64,000 nt of DNA. It comes from Azonexus sp. Its GTDB lineage: Bacteria; Pseudomonadota; Gammaproteobacteria; Burkholderiales; Rhodocyclaceae. The stretch covers positions 1 to 64,000 of the forward strand of contig JAUYEI010000007.1 of NCBI GenBank assembly GCA_030691385.1. Reading direction: 5' to 3'. A program made the translations under genes and the position numbers. Shown here piece by piece: positions 9,997-17,873 of this stretch. Positions within the stretch are counted from its first letter, which is position 1, and the number at the start of each line of letters is the position of its first letter. The notes under the pieces were generated by a model that had not been told where the DNA came from, made no database searches, and saw only the letters and a program-made list of their open reading frames with translations.

Positions 9997-11529
9997 ATGC
10001 ACCCGGATTATCTCGAAAAAGTTCTCAACGCACAGGTTTATGACGTGGCCGTCGAAACGCCGCTCGACCTGGCCAGCAACCTTTCCGCCCGGGTCGGCAA
10101 CAAGATTATTCTCAAGCGTGAAGACATGCAGCCGGTCTTTTCCTTCAAGCTGCGCGGCGCCTACAACAAGATCGCCAGCCTCTCGGCGGAAAAACTCAAG
10201 CGCGGCGTCATCTGCGCCTCGGCCGGCAATCACGCCCAGGGCGTCGCCCTGTCGGCCAAGAAGCTGGGTTGCCGGGCGGTCATCGTCATGCCGACCTCGA
10301 CGCCGGGCATCAAGATCGATGCCGTCCGCTCGCGCGGCGGCGAAGTCGTGCTGCATGGCGATTCCTTTGACGAAGCCTACGCCCACGCCGTCGAACTCGA
10401 AAAAACCGAGAAGCTGACCTTCGTCCACCCCTTCGACGATCCGGAAGTGATCGCCGGGCAGGGCACCGTCGCCATGGAAATCCTCCGCCAGCATTCCCGC
10501 CACAATGGGCCGATCACCGCCGTCTTCTGCGCCATCGGCGGCGGCGGGCTGGTCGCCGGGGTGGCTGCCTACATCAAGCGCCTGCGCCCGGAAATCAAGG
10601 TCATCGGCGTTGAAACCTTCGACGCCGACGCCATGAAGCAGTCGCTGGCCGCCGGCAAGCGCCTTCGTCTCGATCAGGTTGGCCTGTTTGCCGACGGCAC
10701 CGCCGTCAAGTTCGTCGGTGAAGAAACCTTCCGTCTGTGCAAGGAATACCTCGACGAGGTCATCCTGGTCGACACCGACGCCATCTGCGCGGCGATCAAG
10801 GACGTCTTCGAGGACACCCGCTCGATTCTCGAACCGGCCGGCGCCCTGGCCGTGGCCGGGGCCAAGGAATATGCCCGCCAGCACAAGCTCAAGGACAAGA
10901 ACCTGATCGCCGTCACCTCCGGCGCCAACATGAATTTCGACCGCCTGCGCTTCGTTGCCGAGCGGGCCGAATTCGGCGAACAGCGCGAAGCCGTCTTCGC
11001 CGTCACGCTGCCCGAAAAGCCCGGCGCCTACAAGAAATTCCTGGCCCTGATCGGCAAGCGCAACGTCACCGAATTCAACTACCGCTACCACACCGCCAGC
11101 GAAGCCCACGTCTTCGTCGGCGTCCAGGTCGCCGACCGCAAGGAATCGCTGAAGCTGGTCGACAGCCTGCAAAAGCACGGCTACCCGACACTCGACCTGA
11201 CCGACGACGAAATGGCCAAGAACCATATCCGTCACATGGTCGGCGGCCACGCCGCGGCGGTCTGCGAAAAGGGCCTGCACGAACTGCTCTACCGCTTCGA
11301 ATTCCCCGAAAAGCCGGGCGCGCTGATGAATTTCCTGACCCAGATGAGCGCCGGCTGGAACATCAGCCTCTTCCACTACCGCAACCACGGCGCCGACTAC
11401 GGCCGCGTCCTGGTCGGCATGCAAGTGCCGCCGGGCGACATGGGGAAATTCAAGGAATTCCTGCAAAAGCTCGGCTACGCCCACTGGGACGAGAGCCAGA
11501 ATCCGGCTTACAAGCTGTTTTTGGGGTAA
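9997..11529 (+). CDS. ilvA: Threonine ammonia-lyase, biosynthetic
   Basis: A 510-residue PLP enzyme that converts threonine to 2-oxobutanoate, the first step of isoleucine synthesis. The PLP lysine sits in SFKLRGAYNK, the phosphate-binding loop is IGGGGLVAG, and the N-terminal catalytic domain is followed by two ACT-like regulatory domains (residues ~335-410 and ~430-505, each with PEKPGA). That architecture marks the allosteric biosynthetic form. I use the ATG at 9997, which starts MHPDYLEKVL; the track uses a TTG three codons upstream. A hairpin follows the stop codon. Confidence 0.96.
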   Translation: MHPDYLEKVLNAQVYDVAVETPLDLASNLSARVGNKIILKREDMQPVFSFKLRGAYNKIASLSAEKLKRGVICASAGNHAQGVALSAKKLGCRAVIVMPTSTPGIKIDAVRSRGGEVVLHGDSFDEAYAHAVELEKTEKLTFVHPFDDPEVIAGQGTVAMEILRQHSRHNGPITAVFCAIGGGGLVAGVAAYIKRLRPEIKVIGVETFDADAMKQSLAAGKRLRLDQVGLFADGTAVKFVGEETFRLCKEYLDEVILVDTDAICAAIKDVFEDTRSILEPAGALAVAGAKEYARQHKLKDKNLIAVTSGANMNFDRLRFVAERAEFGEQREAVFAVTLPEKPGAYKKFLALIGKRNVTEFNYRYHTASEAHVFVGVQVADRKESLKLVDSLQKHGYPTLDLTDDEMAKNHIRHMVGGHAAAVCEKGLHELLYRFEFPEKPGALMNFLTQMSAGWNISLFHYRNHGADYGRVLVGMQVPPGDMGKFKEFLQKLGYAHWDESQNPAYKLFLG

Positions 11530-11546
11530 GCACCTGATCCAATTGG

Positions 11547-11577
11547 TTTGTAGTAGACCTTTCGCGCCTACTACAAA
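11547..11577 (+). promoter_or_regulatory. Perfect 10-bp inverted repeat between ilvA and the nucleotidyltransferase gene
   Basis: TTTGTAGTAG (11547-11556) and CTACTACAAA (11568-11577) form a perfect dyad with an 11-base spacer. There is no T-tract after it, so it may be a weak terminator for ilvA or an operator for the next gene, whose start is 7-13 bases away. Confidence 0.5.
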
Positions 11578-11589
11578 TCGAAGTTGGCG

Positions 11590-12651
11590 ATGTCTCCTCA
11601 AAGCCCGGTAAGCCAAACGCTCTACGCCCAACTGCTCGAAGAAGCCTCGGTTTTCAAGGCCACCATCTTCGAGCAGGGCATCGCCGGCAGCCCCTATTTG
11701 AACCACGCCAACGGCTACGCCTACTGGTACTGGCAGGTGACCACCCCCGACGGCAAGCTCAAGCGCCTTTCCCTCGGCCGCGACACCCCGGAAACCCAGG
11801 CGCTGGTCGACCGCCGCAAAACACGCAAGGCAGAAGCCGGCGACGCCATCACCGCGCTGCGCGCCACCACCAAGGCCTTTGTCGCCAGCGGCGGCATGAG
11901 CATGGAGTCGGCCCACTTCCGCGTCATGGAACACCTGGCCCAAGCCGGGCTTTTCCGCAAAGGCCTCGTCCTCGTTGGCTCGCACGCCTTTACCGCCCTC
12001 GGCAACCTGCTCGGCCTGCGCTGGGGCAGCCAGCTCAAAACCAGCGACATGGATTTCGCCCGCGCCCAGGGCATCAGTCTGGCCCTGCCGGGCAATGCTG
12101 AAGCCATCGACGTTCTGGCCGGCGCCCAGGAACTCGATCCGACTTTCTTCGCCGTGCCTCAGCTCGACCACCGCCAGCCATCGATCGCGATCATCAGCCG
12201 CAAGACCCGCATCAAGCTCGATTTTCTGACCACGCATGCCGCTACGGAGACCGATTTGCCGCGCAATTTCGACGATCTCGGCATCGCCGCCACGCCCTTG
12301 CGCTACATGGACTACCTGCTCGGCGGCCTCAACCGTCGCGGCCTGGTCATCGGCACCTACGCCTTCCCCATCAACCTGCCCGACCCAGCCCGCTTCGCCA
12401 TCCACAAGCTCATCATTGCCTAGTTGCGAAGCGGCGAGGGTGACGCCAAAAGGCAAAAGGACATACGCCAGGCCGATGAACTGCTGGCCGGCATGATTGA
12501 GGTCGGGCTGGCGCATGAAATCGAGGAAGCCCTAGTCGTTCTTACGGCGACCGGCCACCCCGGCACCCTTGCGCTCATCCGGCGTTCGGCGGAGCAGACA
12601 CAGCTTGCCCGTGGCTGGCTGCATCAGCAACTGGACAAATCGGCCTCCTGA
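11590..12651 (+). pseudogene. GSU2403-type nucleotidyltransferase fold protein, interrupted by an in-frame TAG
   Basis: The first part (279 codons from a TTG at 11584, or from the ATG at 11590) encodes a protein of the bacterial nucleotidyltransferase-fold group. It includes VLVGSHAFTALGNLLGLRWG, a DMDFA segment typical of the metal-binding Asp pair, and a C-terminal IHKLIIA. At 12421-12423 there is a TAG, after which the same frame continues for 75 codons (12424-12651) with KRQKDIRQADELLAGMIEVG, the continuation expected for this family. It is therefore a recent nonsense mutation, a readthrough case or a sequencing error. The substrate is unknown. Confidence 0.75.
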
Positions 12652-12691
12652 CGGCCAAACCTCCGGTGCTTACCGGAAACTGCCATCTCGC

Positions 12692-12830
12692 CGTTCGCCC
12701 TGAGTAGCGGGCCTTCCCGCGTATCGAAGGGCCTTGTCGACGGAGTGCTCCGAAAGGGGCCTGTCCAACGATCATCCGTGCTTCGATACGGCGCTACGCG
12801 CCTACTCGGCATGAACGGGAGGGGAAGTTT
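12692..12830. repeat. Imperfect inverted repeat (intergenic)
   Basis: The left arm around CGTTCGCCCTGAGTAG and CGCGTATCGAAGG (12692-12731) is mirrored by TGCTTCGATACGG and CTACTCGGCATGAACGG (12779-12830). This type of GTATCGAAG/GAACGG repeat is common between genes in many betaproteobacteria. No gene is visible here. Confidence 0.6.
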
Positions 12831-12851
12831 GCTGAGCATGCCAATTCAACC

Positions 12852-13061
12852 TTGGCCGATTGGTTGAAGGTCGAGCCGCAGATTCTGCGCTTCGGCGGCG
12901 AGGCGATCCGCTCGGTTCAGGAAAAGAAAAAGCGCTGGGACGAAGCCATCGCCGGCCCGGAGCGCGAAGTGCTGGACGTCTTCATCAATCTGCCGGCCGA
13001 GCAAAAAAAGGTGGCGCGCGAGGTGATCCTGGCGCTGGCCAAGGCCAGTCAAGCCGGCTGA
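12852..13061 (+). CDS. Small hypothetical protein or 5'-truncated gene fragment
   Basis: An open frame of 69 codons that begins at a TTG directly after an intergenic inverted repeat. The product is helical and charged (EKKKRWDEAIAGPEREVLD, then INLPAEQKKVAREVILALAK) and looks like real coding sequence, but no family was recognised. The absence of an ATG and of a clear ribosome binding site suggests a remnant whose 5' end was removed at the repeat. It converges with the nickel permease gene, with 12 bases between them. Confidence 0.35.
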   Translation: MADWLKVEPQILRFGGEAIRSVQEKKKRWDEAIAGPEREVLDVFINLPAEQKKVAREVILALAKASQAG

Positions 13062-13073
13062 GTCGCCCGCCGA

Positions 13074-13883
13074 TCAGACCACCGCCGGCCGGCGCGTCAG
13101 GCGCACCGCGGCGATAAAGCTCAGGGCGATGATCGCTACCAGCGAAAAGCCGAATATCAATTCCTTGCCTTCGCTCCAGACATCGACGGCCGGCGACAGC
13201 ATCTTGGCGGCGCCGAAGGCGGCGACCAGCAGGCTTACGCCCGACACCACCAGCCCCATGACGCGCGAAGCAATAAGCGCCACCTGATCAGCGCGGGCGA
13301 TGAGGCGCGCGATCCACAGGCCATTGATGCCATCGGTCAGCAACATGCCGAGCATGAAGAGCAGGGCGAGCACGAGGGCATGCTCCCAGCCGCCGAACTG
13401 GGTGGCGGTCAGGGCGAAAAAAGCGGCTTGCGACAGGGTATCGAAGGAGAGGGCGAACAGGGCACCGACCAGCGCGATGAGCACCGGATGCGAAACATGG
13501 CGAAGGTTGCCGAGCAGGCGGCCCTTGAGGCCGACCGGCTGGACGACTTCGTGCGGTTCGGCCGCCAGTACGGCGGCCAGATTGAGGCTGCCCAGGGCGA
13601 CGAGAAAGGCGATGGAAATCACGGCGCCCAGCGTGCCGAACCATTCCGGCACTTCCCATTGCCCGGCCAGCGCCGAGACACCGAGGGCGATGGCCATGAC
13701 CACAGCACCGTGGCCGAGCGAGAACAGCGTGCCGCAGTAGCGCGCCAGACCGGGCCGGGTACGCGCGTTGTAGCGGGTCAGGCCGTCGATGGTAGCCAAG
13801 TGGTCGGCATCAAAACCGTGTTTCATGCCAAGGACGAAGGTCAGTATCAGCAGTGACAACCAGTCGTTGGGCAGGGTTTCCAT
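13074..13883 (-). CDS. NicT/HoxN-type nickel permease (short form)
   Basis: A 269-residue membrane protein with about seven hydrophobic segments. It carries the nickel/cobalt transporter signature HGFDADHLATID in the second helix and a second family segment FSLGHGAVVM. Known HoxN/NicT proteins are around 330-350 residues, so this is a short member. It should import Ni2+ for the hydrogenases encoded nearby. A NikR-like operator dyad lies 10 bases before the start, nikR is 1.4 kb away and hupT lies between, so nickel uptake, nickel regulation and H2 sensing are clustered. Confidence 0.85.
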   Translation of the reverse strand: METLPNDWLSLLILTFVLGMKHGFDADHLATIDGLTRYNARTRPGLARYCGTLFSLGHGAVVMAIALGVSALAGQWEVPEWFGTLGAVISIAFLVALGSLNLAAVLAAEPHEVVQPVGLKGRLLGNLRHVSHPVLIALVGALFALSFDTLSQAAFFALTATQFGGWEHALVLALLFMLGMLLTDGINGLWIARLIARADQVALIASRVMGLVVSGVSLLVAAFGAAKMLSPAVDVWSEGKELIFGFSLVAIIALSFIAAVRLTRRPAVV

Positions 13884-13892
13884 GATCGTCCC

Positions 13893-13919
13893 GTATGAAA
13901 GTTATAGCAATCTTCATAC
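13893..13919 (-). promoter_or_regulatory. Candidate NikR operator upstream of the nickel permease
   Basis: GTATGAA (13893-13899) and TTCATAC (13913-13919) form a perfect 7-base dyad. E. coli NikR binds GTATGA-N16-TCATAC; here the spacer between those hexamers is 15. The position, just upstream of the start codon, fits repression when nickel is abundant. Confidence 0.75.
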
Positions 13920-13998
13920 AAAGACCGTGCCAGATCAATAAGTCATTGTTCGTATTGAGTTCAAGACAAAATGGCTGCTGCCAAACCCGAGCAAATGG

Positions 13999-15345
13999 TC
14001 AGTGACTTTCCACCGGCAGTGCAAGGATGAATTCCGCCCCGCCGCCCGGAATGTTATGGGCGCTGAGTTTGCCGCCGTGCCGTTCGACGATGCTGTAGCT
14101 GATCGACAAGCCGAGACCGGTACCCTGACCGACCGGCTTGGTGGTGAAGAAAGGTTCGAACAGGCGGCCCAGATGTTCCTCGGAAATACCCGGTCCGTTG
14201 TCGGCAAAGCGCAGGATCACCATGCCATCTTCGATGCCGCCGCTGACGGTCAAGGCCGGTTCCGGCTGGCTGGCCGTGGCGTCGCAGGCGTTCTGGACGA
14301 GATTCATGATGACCTGCTGGAGTTGTCCCGATGAACCGGAACATTTCAGATTTGGCGATATTTTCGTGTTGACCGTGAAATTGGCCGCCGCGCTCTGCAC
14401 CACCCAGCGCACCGAACGCTCGACGACTTCGTTGAGGCTGACCTGCTCGGGCGTCATCTTGTCGACAGCCGAAAAACGTTTGAGTGCATCGACGATGTCG
14501 CGCGTGCGCTCTGCCCCTTCGATCATGCCGTCGATGAGGTGCGGCATGTCGGCCAGGATGCGGTCGATGCGCAGCTCCTGACGCATGGCCTGCAAGGCGC
14601 CGTCTTCGGCCGCATCGCTGGCGTGCACCGCGCCGAGGTAGCTTTCGAGGCGGCTGGCATAGCGCTTGAGCGACAGCACGTTGCCGAGCACGAAGCTGAT
14701 CGGGTTGTTGAGTTCATGCGCCACACCGGCGACCAGGCGGCCGAGCGAGACCATTTTTTCAGCGTGCAGCAACTGGCTTTGCGTCCGCTTGAGGTCGTCG
14801 TGCGCCTGGCGCAAGGCCGAATAGGCGCGGCGCAGTTCGCCGACCGGGCGGCCGGTGACGACCATGCCCATGAGTTTGCCGGTCTGCGACAGGCGCGGCG
14901 TGCAGTTCATCGACACCGGCACGGTCGAGCCGTCGCCGGCACGCAGGAAGAACTCGCAGTCGTGGACGCCTTGGCGGCCGTAGCGGGCAAAGATGTCGCG
15001 GGCCTTGGCGCGTTCGATGTCGTCGGCGAAGAGGTTGAAGACCGGTGTTTTTTCCAGCTCGGCCGCCGTTTTTCCGGAGAAATGCTGGAGCGAGGAATTG
15101 ACTTCCTCGATACCGCCGTTGCGGTCGCAAACGATCAGGATGTCCGACATCGAGGTGAGGACGCTCTCGATGAACTGGTGCGACTCTTCGAGCGCGGCGT
15201 TCTTCTCTTCGAGGGCGACTTCGTATTGCAGGAGGTCGTTGTAGACCTCGTCCATCTTCTGGATGACTTCGATCCACGCCTGCTCGCCGCCCGGCGGCAA
15301 GGGTGAATCAGCCGACAGGTCAGCGGGCGGGACGATAGTGGACAT
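13999..15345 (-). CDS. hupT: H2-sensing histidine kinase HupT/HoxJ
   Basis: A soluble 448-residue PAS-containing sensor kinase with no membrane segment. A coiled coil (IQKMDEVYNDLLQYEVALEE) leads to a PAS domain (about 75-180), then the H-box GRLVAGVAHELNNPISFVLG, the N-box QLQQVIMNLVQNACDA and the G-boxes DNGPGISEEHL and GTGLGLSISYSIV. The ELNNPISFV form is typical of HupT/HoxJ, which work with the H2-sensing hydrogenase and the HoxA/HupR regulator. The start at 15345 overlaps the 3' end of nikR by 26 bases; the longer track start is out of context. Dispersed repeat copy 3 encodes about residues 320-334 (FTVNTKISPNLK). Its partners hoxBC and hoxA lie 11-15 kb away beyond an accessory block. 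Confidence 0.88.
   Translation of the reverse strand: MSTIVPPADLSADSPLPPGGEQAWIEVIQKMDEVYNDLLQYEVALEEKNAALEESHQFIESVLTSMSDILIVCDRNGGIEEVNSSLQHFSGKTAAELEKTPVFNLFADDIERAKARDIFARYGRQGVHDCEFFLRAGDGSTVPVSMNCTPRLSQTGKLMGMVVTGRPVGELRRAYSALRQAHDDLKRTQSQLLHAEKMVSLGRLVAGVAHELNNPISFVLGNVLSLKRYASRLESYLGAVHASDAAEDGALQAMRQELRIDRILADMPHLIDGMIEGAERTRDIVDALKRFSAVDKMTPEQVSLNEVVERSVRWVVQSAAANFTVNTKISPNLKCSGSSGQLQQVIMNLVQNACDATASQPEPALTVSGGIEDGMVILRFADNGPGISEEHLGRLFEPFFTTKPVGQGTGLGLSISYSIVERHGGKLSAHNIPGGGAEFILALPVESH
14342..14385 (+). repeat. Dispersed repeat copy 3 (inside hupT)
   Basis: Reads ATTTCAGATTTGGCG then ATATTTTCGTGTTGACCGTG. It is diverged at a few bases and is read in hupT as FTVNTKISPN. Confidence 0.85.
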
Positions 15346-15784
15346 GGGCTTCGCCGTGGTCGTCGTGGGCGTGATGATGTTCGGCCTCCAGCGCGATGAC
15401 GTTGAGCTTGCCGTGGCGGACGCCGCGTTCGGCCATGAGCGCATCGGCAAACTGGCGGACATCAGCCGTCGAGCCTTTCAAAATAACCGATTCGAGGCAA
15501 TTGTCGTGATCGAGGTGGCTATGCAGCGCCGCCACCGTCAGGTCGTGGTGGTCGTGCTGCAGGCCGGTCAGGCGCTCGGCCAGTTCGCGTTCGTGGTGGT
15601 TGTAAACATAGGACAGATTGGCGACGCAGTGGCCGGAGGGCGTTTCGCGCTGGCGGTCGCTCTCGATGGCGCCGCGGATCAGGTCGCGCACGGCTTCCGA
15701 GCGGTTGCTGTAACCGCGGGCTGCGATTAGCTGGTCGAATTCCTTGGCCAAAGCCTCATCCAGAGAAATTGTGAAGCGTTCCAT
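15320..15784 (-). CDS. nikR: Nickel-responsive transcriptional regulator NikR
   Basis: A 154-residue ribbon-helix-helix regulator. The N-terminal DNA-binding domain is RFTISLDEALAKEFDQLI with YSNRSEAVRDLI, and the C-terminal ACT-like metal domain contains the Ni ligands in VYNHHERELAE, HSHLDHDNCLE and related residues. The C-terminal tail is His-rich (EAEHHHAHDDHGEAHVH), longer than usual and probably an extra metal-binding segment. It probably controls the nickel permease through the dyad at 13893-13919. hupT begins inside its 3' end, so nickel and H2 regulators are cotranscribed. Confidence 0.95.
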   Translation of the reverse strand: MERFTISLDEALAKEFDQLIAARGYSNRSEAVRDLIRGAIESDRQRETPSGHCVANLSYVYNHHERELAERLTGLQHDHHDLTVAALHSHLDHDNCLESVILKGSTADVRQFADALMAERGVRHGKLNVIALEAEHHHAHDDHGEAHVHYRPAR

Positions 15785-15861
15785 GTTCTTTGCTCCGTGC
15801 TAAAGATGGCCTTTAAACGCGCTGCTAGGATGGCCGCAGCACATTCTAACGTCTGGCTCCG

Positions 15862-16188
15862 ATGACCGCTGCCCTCGATACCGAACAGATCCGCGCCGCC
15901 CTGCGCAAGGTGGTCGACCCCGAGGTCGGCGCCAATATTGTCGACCTCGGCCTGATCTACCGCATCGAGCTCGACGGCAACAAACTGCTCATCGAAATGA
16001 CCATGACCTCGCCGGCCTGCCCGATGGGCGAAATGATTGTCGATGACGCCTATGCCGAACTCGAGCGCATCCTGCCGGCCGACTGCCAACCGGAAATCCG
16101 CCTCGTCTGGGAGCCGCCCTGGGCGCCGTCGATGATGAGCGAGAAGTGCCGGTTGAGTCTGGGCTGGGACGAGGCGGACAGCGCTTAA
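15862..16188 (+). CDS. MIP18/DUF59-family metal-sulfur cluster assembly factor
   Basis: A 108-residue single-domain protein related to PaaD, SufT and MIP18. The conserved DPEVGANIVDLGLIYRI segment and the cysteine in MTSPACPMGEMI (about residue 54) are present. Members aid iron-sulfur cluster maturation or transfer; the client here is unknown. The gene is divergent from nikR across 77 bases, and its TAA overlaps the ATG of the following NnrS-like gene (TAATG), so the two are coupled. It probably belongs to a short operon with the NnrS-like and hemerythrin genes, a set suggesting nitric oxide or oxygen stress. Confidence 0.88.
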   Translation: MTAALDTEQIRAALRKVVDPEVGANIVDLGLIYRIELDGNKLLIEMTMTSPACPMGEMIVDDAYAELERILPADCQPEIRLVWEPPWAPSMMSEKCRLSLGWDEADSA

Positions 16189-17255
16189 TGGCTGAGCTCA
16201 AACCCGGCGGCCGCTTGCCGCTGCTCTTTTTCGGCATGCTCTCGCTGCTCGGCGGCGTCATGGCCGGCCTCGCCCGCCTCGGCTGGGAGGTGCCCGCGCC
16301 CGCCATGCAGGCGGCCGGTGTGCATGGCCCGCTCATGATCGCCGCCTTTTTCGGCACGGTGATCAGCCTCGAACGCGCCGTCGCGGCTGGCCGGAACTGG
16401 GCCTACCTCGCCCCGCTGGCGGCCGGGGCCAGCGGTATTGCGCTGCTCGCCGGCGCCCCGTTGCTGCTTGGGCAGATACTTGGCAGCCTCGGCGCGTTTG
16501 GCCTGATCGCCGCCAGCGCCGTTGCCCTGCGCCGTCAGGTCGCCGTCTTCACCATCGTCCTGACCCTGGCTGCCGGCTGCTGGCTGGTCGGCAATCTGCT
16601 CTGGCTGGCCTCGGGTGACGTCAGCGCCGCCGTGGCGTGGTGGCTGCTTTTTCTCGTGTTGACCATTGCCGGCGAACGCCTCGAACTGACCCGTTTTCTG
16701 CCGACGCCACCGCTCGCCCAAAAGCTGTTCATCGGCATTGTCGGCGTGCTGCTGGTCAGCGCCATGACCACGGTCGACCGGCTTTTTGCCGCGGGGCTGA
16801 TCGCCCTCGCCCTCTGGCTGCTGCGTTACGACATCGCCCGCCGCAACATCGCTACCGAAGGGCTGACCCGTTTCATCGCGGCCTGCCTGCTTTCCGGCTA
16901 CGCCTGGCTCTTCGCCGCCGGCCTGCTCGGGCTGGCTGGCGCCTTCGCTCCCGGCCATGCATGGCGCGATGCGGCCTTGCATGCCATCGGCCTCGGCTTC
17001 GTTTTTTCGATGGTTTTTGGCCACGCGCCGATCATTTTCCCGGCCGTCACCCGCATCAGGATTCCCTACCACCCGGCCCTTTACCTGCCGCTCGCGCTGC
17101 TCCACCTGACGCTGGCGCTGCGCGTCTTCGGCGGGCTAGCCGACAATTTCGATCTGCGCCACAACGCTGCCCTGTTGAATGGTCTGGTGCTCATCGTTTT
17201 CATTGCAACGCTGGTGACTTTAGTCCGGCGTAACGCCAAACGAGGTGCCCGATGA
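16188..17255 (+). CDS. NnrS-like polytopic membrane protein
   Basis: A 355-residue protein made almost entirely of hydrophobic helices (about ten to twelve). It contains VHGPLMIAAFFGTVISLERAV near the N-terminus and MVFGHAPIIFPAV near the C-terminus; histidines inside helices are typical of NnrS-type heme/copper membrane proteins linked to nitric oxide tolerance. I chose the ATG at 16188, which overlaps the preceding stop; the track start is 14 codons earlier within the DUF59 gene. The next gene, a hemerythrin, overlaps its end by four bases (ATGA). The NO link is inferred. Confidence 0.7.
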   Translation: MAELKPGGRLPLLFFGMLSLLGGVMAGLARLGWEVPAPAMQAAGVHGPLMIAAFFGTVISLERAVAAGRNWAYLAPLAAGASGIALLAGAPLLLGQILGSLGAFGLIAASAVALRRQVAVFTIVLTLAAGCWLVGNLLWLASGDVSAAVAWWLLFLVLTIAGERLELTRFLPTPPLAQKLFIGIVGVLLVSAMTTVDRLFAAGLIALALWLLRYDIARRNIATEGLTRFIAACLLSGYAWLFAAGLLGLAGAFAPGHAWRDAALHAIGLGFVFSMVFGHAPIIFPAVTRIRIPYHPALYLPLALLHLTLALRVFGGLADNFDLRHNAALLNGLVLIVFIATLVTLVRRNAKRGAR

Positions 17256-17644
17256 AACGCCATGCCGCCCTGTTGCAACTCTCGCGCGAACACCACCAGG
17301 CCCTCAAGCTGTCCCGACTGGCCCGCTTCGCCAGCGATTCCGGACATGCGCTGGCCATCGCCGAGGCGGCGGAAAAGATTGTCGGAATATTTGCCAGCGA
17401 ACTCGAACCCCATTTCCAGACCGAAGAAAAAGACTTGCTGCCGGCACTGGCCGCTGCTGGCGCCAACGAACTGGTGGCGCGCACGCTGGCCGAACACGCC
17501 GAACTGCGCGACCTGAACCGGCGGCTGGCCGAACCGGACAGCGAGCTCCTCGCCCGCTTCGCCACCTTGCTCCACGACCATGTCCGTTTTGAAGAACGGG
17601 AACTGTTCGAAACAGCACAGGACTTGCTCTACCCGGAGCACTGA
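17252..17644 (+). CDS. Hemerythrin HHE-domain protein
   Basis: A 130-residue four-helix-bundle protein with the di-iron ligand pattern of hemerythrin-like domains: LSREHHQALKLSR, FQTEEKDLLP, LAEHAELRDL and LLHDHVRFEERELFE. Such proteins bind O2 or NO through a di-iron site, or act in iron repair. It overlaps the NnrS-like gene by four bases, so it is probably translationally coupled, and the three-gene set with the DUF59 protein fits NO or oxidative stress on iron-sulfur enzymes. No signal peptide is present, so it is cytosolic. Confidence 0.88.
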   Translation: MKRHAALLQLSREHHQALKLSRLARFASDSGHALAIAEAAEKIVGIFASELEPHFQTEEKDLLPALAAAGANELVARTLAEHAELRDLNRRLAEPDSELLARFATLLHDHVRFEERELFETAQDLLYPEH

Positions 17645-17672
17645 ACGCTCCAAACAGGGGCACAAATTGTCG

Positions 17673-17716
17673 GATTGCTACGGTCAACCGGAAAAAACCG
17701 CCAAATTTGAAATTGC
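17673..17716 (-). repeat. Dispersed repeat copy 4 (intergenic)
   Basis: Reads on the plus strand GATTGCTACGGTCAACCGG then AAAAAACCGCCAAATTTGAA. It is intergenic, 29 bases after the hemerythrin stop. Nothing else was recognised in 17645-17870 apart from a ribosome binding site for the next gene. Confidence 0.95.
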
Positions 17717-17873
17717 CATTTCACCCGTCATCAAAGCCTAAAACCCGCTTCCACCAAGGATTTGCACACCTTCTCGATACCCGTCACCCGATACCGGGAA
17801 CGAAATATGCTCGACTGAAACCGTAGCACGCTGGATCCGTTAACCGGTCTAAGAGCGCATGGAGGAAGTCATC

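Noticed and set aside
9946-12516. 856-codon minus-strand ORF
   Set aside because: Antisense of ilvA and the nucleotidyltransferase gene, whose motifs are unmistakable.
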